Shown piece by piece: positions 10,108 through 22,939 of a stretch of DNA of 64,000 nucleotides. The stretch's first letter is position 1. The number at the start of each line of letters is the position of its first letter. Both the position numbers and the translations under genes were made by a program. The stretch is from Steromphala cineraria (lineage: Eukaryota; Mollusca; Gastropoda; Trochida; Trochidae), in assembly GCA_916613615.1 (NCBI GenBank), contig OU744724.1, forward strand, positions 47,234,500 to 47,298,499, written 5' to 3'. Under the pieces are notes generated by a model. It was not told the DNA's origin. It made no database searches and saw only the letters and a program-made list of their open reading frames with translations.

Positions 10108-12615
10108 TTTATCACTGGGTGTAATATTAATGTGTATGCGAGGACGTTCGTTGTTACTGATCAGTCATGTGACTCTTAGAGCGAGAGACGAGTTATCATT
10201 GTCCTGATCACAACATAAAAACTAAATTATCACCATGATTCTGACACATCCTGTATCAATATTGGTATATATCTATTACTAAGGTTTAACCATTTACTAA
10301 TACACAAGGAGAAGTCATGTAAACAAACATATGTTTGTCTTTTTGAACTTGATCACTGCAGTTACGCTGTTTGGAGTCCACACCTCATGACCTGTTTCGT
10401 CTGCTAACATCTAAATAAATCAACAAATCTTAAATATAATCATTCCTATTTAACCCTTGATAAACCTTAAAACAGACTGCAAATTTTGAAAGAGTTGCGA
10501 ACTGCATTAACGAAGTTTGGACGAGGTGAATAAGTAATCTTGAATCGAATCATTGTGAACAGATTGTTCAGTCTAGGTATACGGATCGTTAGTGATTGCA
10601 CCAAACCTGGTGTACGGATTGTGGTGATTGACTTTCTTGAATAAAATGACAGTATTGTGCCAAAATGTTAAATTTTTGTTTGAAATAGATCACTACAGAA
10701 TGTGATTTCATTTAGAACATCATTTCTTGTTTAAGACTACCAAAACACATACTAGCTATATGTAATAGATTGTCCATTCCTCAAAACTTCATCATTTCGA
10801 AAGAAGTGCCTGTATGTATGGCATTTCGGTTCTCAAAGTATCCATTTTCCAATACACATAACGAAAACGATTAACTGCTTTTATGTATGGGTCTTAACTA
10901 CAAACGTTCAAATACAGAAGGTCATCAACTTGTCAATTAAATAACTGTAACAATGGTAAAAAGCGATCAAGGCATTGGATAAACATTATTAACTCAAAAT
11001 CTAATAAAACTGGAACTTCTTTTAATTCAATATGTGAATAAAACAAACGTCTTCCTGCACAAAATAATCAATTTTTAGCTCATCTGGCCTGTAGGACTCC
11101 TTGGCTATTGAAGATTATAAATTGTAGCTTTGGTGGTCCTGTGGCCCCTTATGACGGCCATAGGGGTCACATCCTTAAAAACCTATTTCAACCTCCTTCT
11201 CCAGAACCATAAGGCCTAGAAAGCGGAAACTTTGTGTACAGACTCCTTGACTAGTGAGGATTATAAATTGTAGCTTTGGTTCATAAGTGTGTGATTCTGC
11301 AAGTTATTGTTACTGAAAAAGCAAATATCCCAAGACATTGACCATTTTAGTTGAGTGTTGTCCGTTTCCACACTTCCATCCAATGTTACCAAATCATACC
11401 GTAAACACGTGTTCGCCTGGAAACCGTTTTTTTGGTGTAGGATTTTATGAAGAATTCGATTTTCAGATATGTGTTTGAAAATACTCTACAGGCTGTAAGA
11501 CAATGGTGAAATCTTAGACAAAAGATTATGTCATTATATACCCTCAGTCGAGTAATTCACGTCTTGAGAATATCTAGTTTCATGAGAGGTTTAACAACGG
11601 AAAGCTGGAAAACATGAATGAACATGAATATTTAGCATTTTTACTCCAATTTTTAAAGCATTTTATTTCAATTACAGGGAGAACTATAATAACAAGTTAA
11701 ACATTAAAATCGCTAATAGTCACAAACTTGTTGAACAAGATATCTGCTTTGAATTGATTGACGGCCCTGTCTTCCTGTTTGTCTGATGATCTGAATGATT
11801 ATTTCTAATATAAATAGTCTCCTATGTATGTTTAAGGAGCTGATGAATGTAGAGGGTCCTTGATATCGTAGATGCTTCTTTCGGCTCCCTGGGGGCAATG
11901 CAACATTCATGCTTTCTGTAGATATAAACAAATTTATAAAGTTAAAGATAAAACGGTGTTTTGATACTGTTAGACGGATTGCATGTGTCTAAAATGATAG
12001 ACTTTAATTTAATAGACATTTTAGTAGTAAAGTTTGTTTATCAAAACCAATTTGTTTGGATTTATTAAGAAAATAAAGCAAATTCAATCAGGCACAATCC
12101 GTACCTTCGATCAGCACAATCCGTATCCCGTATAAAACATGATCGGTAACATTCCGTACACCGGAAAACTTTAGCAATGAAAATACATGATAAAACTTTG
12201 ACAACAGATTATTAAACATTTACACTGTGCCATACCTTGAAATTTCGCCATTGCTTGCAGTTATTATAAAAGCAATTATACATAATACAAATTTTTGATA
12301 AAGTGGACATTAGATACTATTAATGTAGGCAAAATGTACAGAGATCGTCAACATTTCGACGACATTTATTGACAGGCAGTTACTAATATGTTAGTTTGCA
12401 AAAATTCAGTGAAATTCATCTTCTATTTGCATTCATAGGTTCGTGCATAGATATCTGCCCATGAGGTAATCGATAGTTAAAATTTCATAAAATGCTCATA
12501 ATCGTATAAAATTGACAAAAATACGTGCTTGAATGTCTCGCTCCTCGCATTAAAAGTCACGTGACAAATCAGTAACAGCGAACGTCCTCGCGTACACATT
12601 ACACCCAGTGTTTAT
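10108..12615. mobile_element. 2.5 kb inverted-repeat element, CACTGGG ends, TTTAT duplication
   Basis: The element 10113-12610 begins CACTGGGTGTAAT and ends ATTACACCCAGTG. About 60 bp at each end are inverted repeats with one 6 bp indel, including GCGAGGACGTTCG and GTTACTGAT. TTTAT flanks both sides (10108-10112, 12611-12615). Subterminal GTACGGATTGTG-type motifs occur in opposite orientations near 10580-10620 and 12095-12170. No transposase frame is visible. Ends starting CACTG with a 5 bp duplication match the 6042-6479 element, so both probably use one Transib-like transposase. A family A fragment has inserted inside (11083-11290). Confidence 0.82.
11083..11290 (-). repeat. Family A fragment, reverse orientation
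   Basis: Starts with the inverted end TTAGCTCATCTGGCCTGTAG and continues into 145 bp monomer sequence on the minus strand. The GGAC microsatellite is missing. It is duplicated as part of the larger block at about 13228-13436. Confidence 0.8.
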
Positions 12616-13227
12616 CATGATAATAGATATAAGTAAAGTTATAAAATGTGTTCTCACCAAACAGTTATGAAAACTGTTAAAGTCATTTGCTGACAAAAAC
12701 AATTGTTGTATCACAATATGCATGCCATACTATGACCTGTGAAAATACTTTGATTTGAGATTTCACTGTTTATTTTGATACAATTTGGATTTAATTGAAT
12801 TGTGCCAAAATGTTAAAATTTTGTTTGAAATAGATCACTACAGAATGTGATTTCATTTAGAACATCATTTCTTGTTTAAGACTACCAAAACACATACTAG
12901 CTATATGTAATAGATTGTCCATTCCTCAAAACTTCATCATTTCGAAAGAAGTGCCTGTATGTATGGCATTTCGGTTCTCAAAGTATCCATTTTCCAATAC
13001 ACATAACGAAAACGATTAACTGCTTTTATGTATGGGTCTTAACTACAAACGTTCAAATACAGAAGGTCATCAACTTGTCAATTAAATAACTGTAACAATG
13101 GTAAAAAGCGATCAAGGCATTGGATAAACATTATTAACTCAAAATCTAATAAAACTGGAACTTCTTTTAATTCAATATGTGAATAAAACAAACGTCTTCC
13201 TGCACAAAATAATCAATTTTTAGCTCA

Positions 13228-13436
13228 TCTGGCCTGTAGGACTCCTTGGCTATTGAAGATTATAAATTGTAGCTTTGGTGGTCCTGTGGCCCCTTATGAC
13301 GGCCATAGGGGTCACATCCTTAAAAACCTATTTCAACCTCCTTCTCCAGAACCATAAGGCCTAGAAAGCGGAAACTTTGTGTACAGACTCCTTGACTAGT
13401 GAGGATTATAAATTGTAGCTTTGGTTCATAAGTGTG
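13228..13436 (-). repeat. Family A fragment, duplicated copy
   Basis: Same sequence as 11083-11290, carried along by the segmental duplication. Confidence 0.8.
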
Positions 13437-14741
13437 TGATTCTGCAAGTTATTGTTACTGAAAAAGCAAATATCCCAAGACATTGACCATTTTAGTTGAG
13501 TGTTGTCCGTTTCCACACTTCCATCCAATGTTACCAAATCATACCGTAAACACGTGTTCGCCTGGAAACCGTTTTTTTGGTGTAGGATTTTATGAAGAAT
13601 TCGATTTTCAGATATGTGTTTGAAAATACTCTACAGGCTGTAAGACAATGGTGAAATCTTAGACAAAAGATTATGTCATTATATACCCTCAGTCGAGTAA
13701 TTCACGTCTTGAGAATATCTAGTTTCATGAGAGGTTTAACAACGGAAAGCTGGAAAACATGAATGAACATTTGTTTTGATACTGTTAGACGGATTGCATG
13801 TGTCTAAAATGATAGACTTTAATTTAATAGACATTTTAGTAGTAAAGTTTGTTTATCAAAACCAATTTGTTTGGATTTATTAAGAAAATAAAGCAAATTC
13901 AATCAGGCACAATCCGTACCTTCGATCAGCACAATCCGTATCCCGTATAAAACATGATCGGTAACATTCCGTACACCGGAAAACTTTAGCAATGAAAATA
14001 CATGATAAAACTTTGACAACAGATTATTAAACATTTACACTGTGCCATACCTTGAAATTTCGCCATTGCTTGCAGTTATTATAAAAGCAATTATACATAA
14101 TACAAATTTTTGATAAAGTGGACATTAGATACTATTAATGTAGGCAAAATGTACAGAGATCGTCAACATTTCGACGACATTTATTGACAGGCAGTTACTA
14201 ATATGTTAGTTTGCAAAAATTCAGTGAAATTCATCTTCTATTTGCATTCATAGGTTCGTGCATAGATATCTGCCCATGAGGTAATCGATAGTTAAAATTT
14301 CATAAAATGCTCATAATCGTATAAAATTGACAAAAATACGTGCTTGAATGTCTCGCTCCTCGCATTAAAAGTCACGTGACAAATCAGTAACAGCGAACGT
14401 CCTCGCGTACACATTACACCCAGTGTTTATCATGATAATAGATATAAGTAAAGTTATAAAATGTGTTCTCACCAAACAGTTATGAAAACTGTTAAAGTCA
14501 TTTGCTGACAAAAACAATTGTTGTATCACAATATGCATGCCATACTATGACCTGTGAAAATACTTTGATTTGAGATTTCACTGTTTATTTTGATACAATT
14601 TGGATTTAATTGAATCATTCAGTACAAAGCCTAATGTTTCAATATATCAGTCAAATGGAATTTGCATGTATATTAAATCTGATTATTATTCATTATTTGT
14701 GTTGAGCAGTCAATATCATTTATTTATACTTTCTATTGCAG

Positions 14742-16225
14742 GAACTATTCAGAGTGGAAGCTTATCCAGGATGGAGAGTTAGTGACCACTGCTGGAGATT
14801 GGAACAGTTTGTGATATTCCACATGCAGTCCAGTGTTGAGTAATCTAACTCAGAAGATTTATAGAGTCAACTTAGGAAGAAAAAACACAGAAAAAAAACC
14901 TGAATACACCTATTTGACTCAGGTATAATGTGAACAATATGGAGCCATCAAAATCTTTGACACAATCTAACAACAATTTATGCTGTTGTGGGTTTTATTA
15001 ATATTTGTGATTTAGTTATGTAAATGCAGATTCAGTTCAAGTCAGTTGATAATTCATAGTTATGACTTTTAGGAATTCGCAAGATTATGAGTCATTAATA
15101 ATATCCAGTATACTTTTTCATGTAGTGTCAAATAGGTATTAATATTCTGATGGCATGGATGGTGAAAGATTTTTTTACCAGTGCACTGGATTAAATTTGA
15201 AAAGTTTATATTCCATGTCTATGATGACTGATGTTATGATTCGGTTTTTATTATACAGCCAGACAGTAAAACAAATTTAATTCAACGATTTGACCAAGAT
15301 AACCATATGTAAATTTAAGGAAACTTAATCAGCAATACAAGAAAGGAACTTGAAAATGTTTTTGTAATTGTGGGATTAAATATTTTAAAAGGCAAAATTT
15401 TGTTATTTGAAAGTAAATATGTTGATCTGTCCTTATTTGTATTACTAATGTAAACAAATAATATAGGTAAGGTCTGTAATAGAATCTGCCAATAACACAT
15501 ATACCAGTACATTTACCATCACAATGAGCTCTCATCATAAGCCAGTAAAGGGATTTTGTTTCATTGGATCTAGTAAAGTTCATATTTGTTAACATATAAA
15601 AAAGGAAATCAGGTTCAATTCTGGTTGACTTTCATTTCTTTTATGACATGAAAGAGGTCAACAGATTTCATTTCCAAGGGAGATAATCCTGGACAAATTT
15701 TAATTTTGAGATAGAATTGTCAAATAAAGACAAGTTGTTGAATGATTTTCACTAAACTGGAGTTTGTAAGTTTATTTCAATTTGACTTGAATGATATCTT
15801 GATCATCAAGTGTCATAGATATCATGATTTTTTGCTAATAATGAAAAAATGAAACTCTGGTTATTTTCATCTTCAAAAACATTATTTAACACACTCAGGT
15901 CTAGAATTTACATTACCATGATTGCAGTAGACTTTTGAATTTGGTGAAATTGATGATTTAGAATTGTATATATAATGTAAAAGTGCCTAACATTATTGTT
16001 ATGTAATCTTTCATATTGTGATTCACTTTGAGAAAACTGAAGATCACCTTCTGATTGAACTTGTTGATTTGAGTTGACCCGGATTATCTCCCCTGAATTA
16101 TTGGTTAAACATCATATTTATCCTAATAAGTGTCATTTTCTTCAGGAATATATGTGGAATTTTGGTGACAGTATTGATAAAATTCATAAAGAGATTAAAT
16201 AAAATCATTATCAATATATTACATA
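14742..16225 (+). ncRNA. Candidate terminal exon of a spliced non-coding transcript
   Basis: Begins after acceptor TATACTTTCTATTGCAG. Two short frames are open at its start (one begins NYSEWKLIQDGELVTTAGDW), but neither can be linked to an ATG through the proposed upstream exons. AATAAA lies at 16198-16203. Alternatively this is an isolated repeat with chance splice signals. Within it, GGGAGATAATCC near 15679 and GGATTATCTCCC near 16080 are inverted. Confidence 0.28.
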
Positions 16226-16429
16226 TGGTTTATTCTTTTTTATGACTGATGTATGTTTTTCCGCTTTGCGGTATTGTACCTTTTAATTAATGAATGATAA
16301 TAAGCAATGTGAATATCAAAATTTCAAAAAATTACCTCTGAATTGACAAAGGGGTCATTCAAGGGCATGGACATTTCTTAAACAGTTGAATTAATTGAAT
16401 TTTAATTTTTTGATTTTTTACTAAATTTG

Positions 16430-17150
16430 CGAGCAGTAAGGGGCAGTGCAGGTGCTTGTCAGGCAAGCAGGAAAGGGGCTGAGGCATGGCAATATTGCAA
16501 GCAGTAAAGAGTTAAATTAATTATATAAAATAAAAATTATGTGTACTCTCAATTCTCGTAGTTGTGAGTAGGAATACAATTCTTACAATGGACGCTTAGA
16601 TCTAGCGTCATTAGACTTTGTACAATGAACAAATAGGTCATGAGTAAGTCCGTTAATAACAGCTTTAATTTTGAACAATACAAATGGAAAACTCTCATTC
16701 AATTATCTTTGTGTTATAGTTCATACAAACGGAAATTGTCGAGTTAACAGAACCATCTGTCGCTGAATTGTGCGAATGAACGTTGAATGTCAAATTATTG
16801 TGACATCATCGGAATGTGTGTTTTCAAGCGTGATCATTAAGTTTGAGGGCTAGTGTCAGTGGGAGGAACACTGTCCTTGTTTGCGATCCATGGTAAGGAT
16901 AGATTGGAGAATACCCTCTTCAAATTAAAATTTCATCTATATTCTAAAACAAAACAAACCTCTGCTTTGAATGGCGACCTCGTCGTTGAGTTGCCAAATG
17001 CTGCTAGCTTAGGGCTGCAAGGGAGATAACTCTAAAAACTTTCCGGCGCTTTGACGAATTTGAACTTCTTGTCGATAAAGATAACATTGCTAATGCTTAC
17101 AGTATCACCAAAAATAAATCAGGCTTCATATAAATTTTCCTGAGAGTGGC
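16430..17150. other. Unassigned intergenic or intronic sequence
   Basis: Contains AGCAGTAAGGGGCAGTGCAG, which weakly resembles the complement of the 36 bp tandem repeat near 8182, and a GGGAGATAACT motif at about 17022 that recurs in mollusc repeats. No gene is recognised. Confidence 0.35.
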
Positions 17151-17154
17151 AAAT

Positions 17155-17936
17155 GCGGTTCCCCACAGGGTCACCAAATGTACGATTTGGAATCTTCCTT
17201 ATCAAACTTAAGAGTCTGTACACAAAGTTCCAGCTTTCTAGGCCTTATGCTTCTGGAGAAGAAGATGAAAATAGGTTTTTAGGGCGTGCCCCTGTGGCCC
17301 TTATTAGGGGTCAAGGGTCACCAAAGTGACAATTTATAATCCTCACTAGTCAAGAAGTCTGTACACAAAGTTTCAGCTTTCTGGGCCTTTTGCTTCTGGA
17401 GGAGAAGATGAAAATAGGTTTTTAGGGTGTGGGCCCTGTGGCCCTTATTATTGGCCACAGGGTCACCAAAGCTACAATTTATAATCCCATCTAGCCAAGG
17501 AGTCTGTACACAAAGTTTCAGCTTTCTGGACTTATGGTTCTGGAGAAGAAGATGAAAATAGGTTTTTAGGGCGTGCCCCTGTGGCCCTTATTAGGGGTCA
17601 AGGGTCACCGAAGTTACATTTTATAATCCTCACTAGTCAAGGAATCTGTACACAAAGTTTCAGCTTTCTAGGGCTTGTGCTTCTGGAGAAGAAGATGAAA
17701 ATAGGTTTTTTGGATGTGACCCCTGTGGCCCTTATTAGGGGTCACAGGGTCACCAAAGCTACAATTTATAATCCCATCTAGCCAAGGAGTCTGTACACAA
17801 AGTTTCAGCTTTCTGGACTTATGGTTCTGGAGAAGAAGTCGAAATTCCACAAAGTTTACGGACGGATGGATGGACGGACGCCAGACACCATGCCATGCCA
17901 TAAGCCCATTGGGCCTTACAGGCTAGATGAGCTTAA
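17155..17936 (+). repeat. Family A tandem-repeat element, 5 monomers with 3' end
   Basis: About five 145 bp monomers (AGGTTTTTAGGGCGTG, CCCTGTGGCCCTTATTAGGG, CAAGGAGTCTGTACACAAAG, TTCTGGAGAAGAAG), then TTTACGGACGGATGGATGGA, CCATGCCATGCCATAAGCCC and the end GCTAGATGAGCTT. The 5' end is truncated: the hairpin and left inverted end are absent. Confidence 0.9.
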
Positions 17937-18212
17937 AAGTTGGCTGCTTTATAGAAATTCTGAAGTACTGACGTTGACTCTTCAAGAGTTGACCGTACTC
18001 GGAAGGTATGACCTTGCCAGATCTACTGTCGAATGCCGATTTGACCCTAATTCCGAGGTAATGTTTACATTTGAAGATGAATCATTGAATGTTGTGGAGG
18101 TATCTCTGATTGTTTGTATTGTTTCTCTGAAAATTTAATCACAAAGAATTAAACATTTTTATCTACAGCATCAGCTCTTTTTTCGTAAAGATTGATTTAC
18201 AAATGAAACCCC

Positions 18213-19905
18213 GCCAATTTTACCTGCAATATGAACCACTTTTTCTAAGCTTGATTTGTTTACTAAAGACAATGAACCATACCAACATTGGAAGGAAAAA
18301 AGTTAATATGCTTTCAATGAAACAATGATAAAAGAGGGATAGTACACGTTCATTTACATTAAAAGATTGCAGCTGGCGCAAGAAATGAAATCTTTGTTGG
18401 CATTTTTTAAAAACGGCATTCGAATTTAATTTACTATCTATTGTGCCAAGGTATTTATATTCATCTACAATTTCAACATTTGAACCATTTATACAGACAG
18501 GGTTAGTATTGATATGATTGTTCCTGATATTGATAATAAGTTCTTTTGTTTTTTTTACATTCAACATTAGGAAATTGTTTTCACACCATGTCACAAAATG
18601 GTTGACATTATCTCTGTAGGAAAGTTCATCATCTTGAATGAGACCAACTAATGCCGCATCGTCAGCAAACTTCACTATAAAATTGTCGGGACAATTGCTA
18701 ATACAGTCATTTGTGTAGAGAGTGAATAATACTGGCGATAGGACACAACCTTGAGGGGCTCCGGTATTCGTATACAAGATCGATGAATGGGCGGAGTTAA
18801 CAATTGCAAACTGAGGTCGAAAAGTGAGAAATTTCTCTATCCATAATATAAGATTGCAATTGACACCCATATTGAACAGTTTGTCTAACAAGATGTGTGG
18901 CTGGATTGTGTTGAACGCTGAAGAGAAATCTACAAATATGATTCTCACATATGATTTTGGAAGCTCTAAATGCTTATATACGCTATTCTAAATACAAAGT
19001 TTTGCATCTTCAACACCCCTTCTTGCTTTGTATGCAAACTGAAAAGGATCAAGTAAATGTCCTACATCACGCAGTATCAAGTTTAAAATGATGCGCTCAA
19101 AACATTTCATAGCTATTGAGGTAAGGGCGACTGGTCTAAAATCGTTCATTTCACTAGAATTAATCTTCTTCGGTACTGGGACAATCTTTGATGTTTTCCA
19201 CATTTCTGGAATCACATGATGATCGATAGAAAGTTGATACAGACGGAAGAAGACATAACACAATTGTTAGAACGAGGCCACCTAAACCATCAGGTCCGGG
19301 TTCTTTCCTTATGTTTAGTTTTGAGAATTGTAGCTTCACTATTTCTGGTGTTAAAACGATTTTATTCTCATTCTCAAAGCTTAATTTATCAACCACAGCT
19401 TCTCGCTCACTACTGAAGTCACGAGTATCAATTCTAGCGTAGAAGTTGTTCAGATCTTCAGCATGTCTAAGATCATCTGTTGTATTGATAGTTGATCAAT
19501 GAACAGCTGATCATGTTCTTCACCCTTTGCCAAGTGTGACGGGTATTGTTCACTCTTATTGAGATTCGACCTTTTCTTTATGATAGTTTTTACATTTCTT
19601 TATCTGAACATTGAACATTCTTTCTGTTTTGCTTTAAGTTGAAATGTGCCCTTAACACAGAAAAATTGTTTCTTTTCGTTGAGAAGGAGCTTAAGATCTT
19701 TAGTCACCCAAGGCTTGTTGTTGGGGTAAATCTTTACAAGCTTTTCTGGAATAATACTGTCCACACAGAAGTTGATGTAACTGGTAATGGCATCGGTGAT
19801 AGCACATGGATCGTTGTTGTCGCTGAAGAACATGTCCCAGTCTGTGCAATCAAAGCAACCTTGGAGGCGCTGAATAGACTCGGGATCCCATGACTTCACA
19901 TTTAA
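18213..19905 (-). pseudogene. 5'- and 3'-truncated non-LTR retrotransposon, reverse transcriptase
   Basis: On the minus strand, from high to low coordinate, come the linker between endonuclease and RT (PWVTKDLKLLLNEKKQFF), an RT 'fingers' part (NIRKEPGPDGLGG, VPVPKK, FRPVALTSIAMKCFERIIL, FQFAYKARRGVEDA), then motif A (FVDFSSAFNTI), motif B (GAPQGCVLSPVLF), catalytic motif C (VKFADDAAL) and motif D (KKTKELIINI). The metal-binding aspartates remain. The endonuclease is absent and the C-terminus is cut at about 18213. One in-frame TAG (18988-18990) and at least two frameshifts (about 19265-19390 and 19400-19600) make it inactive. The style is CR1/L2/Rex1-like; the clade is a judgement. Confidence 0.88.
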
Positions 19906-19909
19906 TAAG

Positions 19910-20800
19910 ATTTCACACTTTAACTATTGATATTTTGTTAATATGGTATACAGAAGTAATGTTGATCTTGATTATCTGTATTCATAGATGTATAATTTAT
20001 TCAGATGATTTGATTAGTTATGGGGTAATCATTTTTTAACATTAAAGGATTTTAAGACCCCATTCCGAAATATTTGAAGTGAAAAGGTTTTTGTTTTGAT
20101 CAAACAACGCATCCTGCAACATCGCCCCGCTAACAATTTTGTTCCCCCCTTTGTCAAACTTGCTGCGTCCAAGTGAGAACCGGAAAATCCCGAACTTTAA
20201 TGAGCACAAGAACCAGTGTCGTAATAGTAGCCTGTCGAATCCGGAGGTGCGTAGTTGTTTACATACGAGTAAAGGGAAAGTTATTCGGCGTAAGTTTACA
20301 AAGACATCATTGGACCTAATAAAGGATGGTGATAAAATGTATCATCACAGACCTATTTACTAATAGGTTAGGGATATATTAGATTACAGTTAATATTTTA
20401 TTAAATATTTTTTTACCGTCTAAATCTAATACTGGCAATGTGTCAATGAGTCGAGAGCGAAATCGGAATACACCTCCCAGAACACAAGGCAAGTCTGTCA
20501 GCACAAACTATTTTTTTATAGAAATTTTGATAGTTGATTTGATAAAACTGGCAACATCTTTTAGAGAAACCTACAAATAATGCATCAAAACAACTTTGTA
20601 TGTCACGATAATCAAGCAATATGAAGTTTGAACAATATTTGTTCCTTTTGATGTTGCATTCATTCACGTAGCCAGTATCAAGAATGATAACTCTAAACGG
20701 ATGTTTTGTTTACTGCCTTACTTTGTTCCCAGGGCATATATATTATATGTTTGTATGTTGTTTATATAAGACTTGCTAGTTATCAGATTTAACTAGATTA
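19910..20800. other. Unassigned sequence with two short open frames
   Basis: Contains a 74-codon plus frame (20139-20363, basic, ending HHRPIY) and a 74-codon minus frame (20443-20667). I recognise neither, and neither has clear splice or promoter context. Confidence 0.3.
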
Positions 20801-20803
20801 GTG

Positions 20804-21810
20804 TTTGCGGGACACCGCAAAAACAGAGCAGCCCTGAAACTTGGGGTTTCGCCTTACCCTGTTCCGCCTTCTACAAGCCTCAGCATATTGGGCATTTTCT
20901 TGTGACCTTGACGTTTGACACTCAAGGTCACGCAATCAATGAACACATTTCATTGAAAATAACATTAATGTATCGAATTAAAGTGTTTAAAGTTAAAATA
21001 ATTCATTTTCTCAATATTTGTTGACCTTGCTGTGACCTTGACCTTTGACCGTTCGTACCCAAAACCTTTCCAAAATTTTGTACTTCTCAAGAGATAATAT
21101 ATACAAAATTTAAACTTCATAGCACAAAAACTTTTCAAGTTAACGCGTTTACAAAGAATTTTTTTGTGATTTTATAGCTCATGACCTTGACCTTTGACCT
21201 TGAAAGTGAACATGTCATTTTAAGTCCCCAGAGGTGTAAACAATTACACATGTTTATGAGTTCTGAAAAGCTTAACGGGATTAAGTTATATCCAAATCAG
21301 TTGCACATTGTAATAACACAAATGTCATGAACTTGACCGTTGACCTTCAAGGTTACACAATCTATGAACACTTTTCATTGAGTATAACAATCATCTATTC
21401 ATTAAAAGTGTTCATAGTTAAAATAAAGCATTTTCGCAAAACCATGCTAAAGTCGTGACCTTGCTGTGACCGTGACCTTGAACAGATTGTAGCGAAAACC
21501 TTTTCAAAATTGTTTCCTCTTCCAAGGATGATACATACCAAGTTAGAGCTTCATAGCACAAAAACTTTTCAAGTTATCGCGTTTACAAGGAATTTTTTAG
21601 TGATTTTATAGCTTGTGACCTTGACCTTTGATCTTGAAAGTGAACATGTCAAAATCGTTCCCCCGAGGTATAAGCAGTAAGTTATGAATACAAGTTCTGG
21701 AAAGCTTAGTAGAAAAAAGTTATAGCCATTAGTATGTGCGCGGCTGACGCGGCAGCAGCGGCGGAAACTGCACAAAACCTGATAGCAGCCCTGTCCTTAG
21801 ACGGGGCTGC
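20804..21810. mobile_element. Family D tandem-repeat element with hairpin and inverted ends
   Basis: The left side has hairpin TTTGCGG-GACA-CCGCAAA (20804-20821), then GCAGCCCTG (20828-20836). The right side ends with a hairpin GCAGCCCTGTCC...GGGGCTGC (21785-21810), giving short inverted ends. The core is a diverged direct dimer with a 426 bp period (20902 and 21328). It is rich in GACCTTGACCTTTGACC, which contains GGTCA half-sites. No protein is encoded. The layout is that of Helentron-associated non-autonomous elements. Confidence 0.75.
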
Positions 21811-22200
21811 TAATTATACCTGCAATATATCAGAATTAATCTCCATACAATATTACAATGTGAACAGTGCTATGCGTTTAATCTTTTAAGACTAGTTTAT
21901 GAAATATGATGATGATAAAACATTGAAGACAATTAAATATTAAAAGGTAAATATCAGAAAAAGAGATTTGAATTACCCTTTTCATTTATATAAAATACAC
22001 ACAAATTTATAACAATTTATTTAATTCATTATTGAATTTAGATGCCACATATTTCCTAAAATGATTGGTTGAACTTTTTTTATACTTAAATATTACAAAA
22101 TAAACCCCATCAAATGACCTAAAATCAATCTTTATATTTATGCAAGTAAATTTGTTGATCCCTTTATTATTGCATACAGATACTGTTTAATCACACAAAA
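21811..22200. other. AT-rich sequence, nothing recognised
   Basis: Low-complexity AT-rich DNA between two tandem-repeat elements. No gene or repeat boundary is seen. Confidence 0.4.
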
Positions 22201-22220
22201 AGTAAAAATGATACAAGAGT

Positions 22221-22930
22221 TTGCCACTAATGTGGCAATGTCCCCCGCCGCTTGGATATTGCGATAGAATTGTCACAATAAGCAAATGCTATATTCCCAT
22301 TGACAATAAGTGCAATGGTTCAAGAGATATGGCGTTAACAAGAGTTTCAAAAGTGGTCAAAGTGCCATTGTGACCTTGAAAATAAGGTCAAGGTCATCCA
22401 AAGTGACAGGTGTCTGCGTTATCCCTTAATGTAGTTTCTAACCAAATTTGAAGACATTTGGTGCAGTGGTTTATGAGATATTGTGTAAAGAAGAGTTTCA
22501 AAAATGGCGAAAGTTGTGACTAAATTTGAAGACATTTTGTAAAACGGTTCAGGAGATATTGTGTAAACAAGAGTTTCAAAAGTGACCTTGAAAATAATGT
22601 CATGGTCACTTGAAGTGACTGGTGTCTTCATAATCCTCCAATGTAGGCTGTGACCAAATTTGAAGACATTAGGTGCAGCAGTTCATAAGATAACGCGTAA
22701 ACAAGACTAACAACAGTGGCCAAAGTGCCGTTGTGACTTTGAAAATAAGGTCAAGGTCACCAAAAGTGACTGGTGTCTGCGTAATCCCCCAAGTGAGGCT
22801 GTGACCAAATTTGAAGACTTTTGGTGTATTGGTTCTTGAGATATCGCGTTAACAAGGATCCGGACGTACGTACAGATGGACGGACGCCGCTGAATACAAT
22901 GTCCCCCGTTCTGCGTTGCGGCAGGGGACA
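22221..22930. mobile_element. Family B tandem-repeat element, complete
   Basis: Hairpin TTGCCAC-TAAT-GTGGCAA (22221-22238) is followed at once by TGTCCCCCGCCGC (22239-22251). The right end is GCGGCAGGGGACA (22918-22930), its inverted partner with one mismatch. The core is diverged repeats (CCAAATTTGAAGACATT, GAGATAT.GCGTTAACAAGA, TGACCTTGAAAATAAGGTCA). Just before the right end is GATGGACGGACGCCGC, a module shared with family A. Confidence 0.85.
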
Positions 22931-22939
22931 ATAATCACA

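Larger units (their letters stand above)
10656..14615 (+). repeat. Tandem segmental duplication, 2145 bp and 1815 bp copies
   Basis: 10656-12800 is repeated almost identically at 12801-14615. The duplicated block covers the right three quarters of the CACTGGG element plus about 185 bp of its right flank, so a second right end is found at 14425. Copy 1 has about 330 bp (11626-11955) that copy 2 lacks. The join shows only 2-3 bp of microhomology (ATT). Near identity shows that the duplication is recent. Confidence 0.92.

Noticed and set aside
14600..14782. 60-codon plus frame crossing 14742
   Set aside because: It spans a likely splice acceptor and has no homology; probably chance.
22869..22900. 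GGACGGACG stretches as rRNA or tRNA traces
   Set aside because: Simple microsatellite next to element ends; no RNA structure beyond that.
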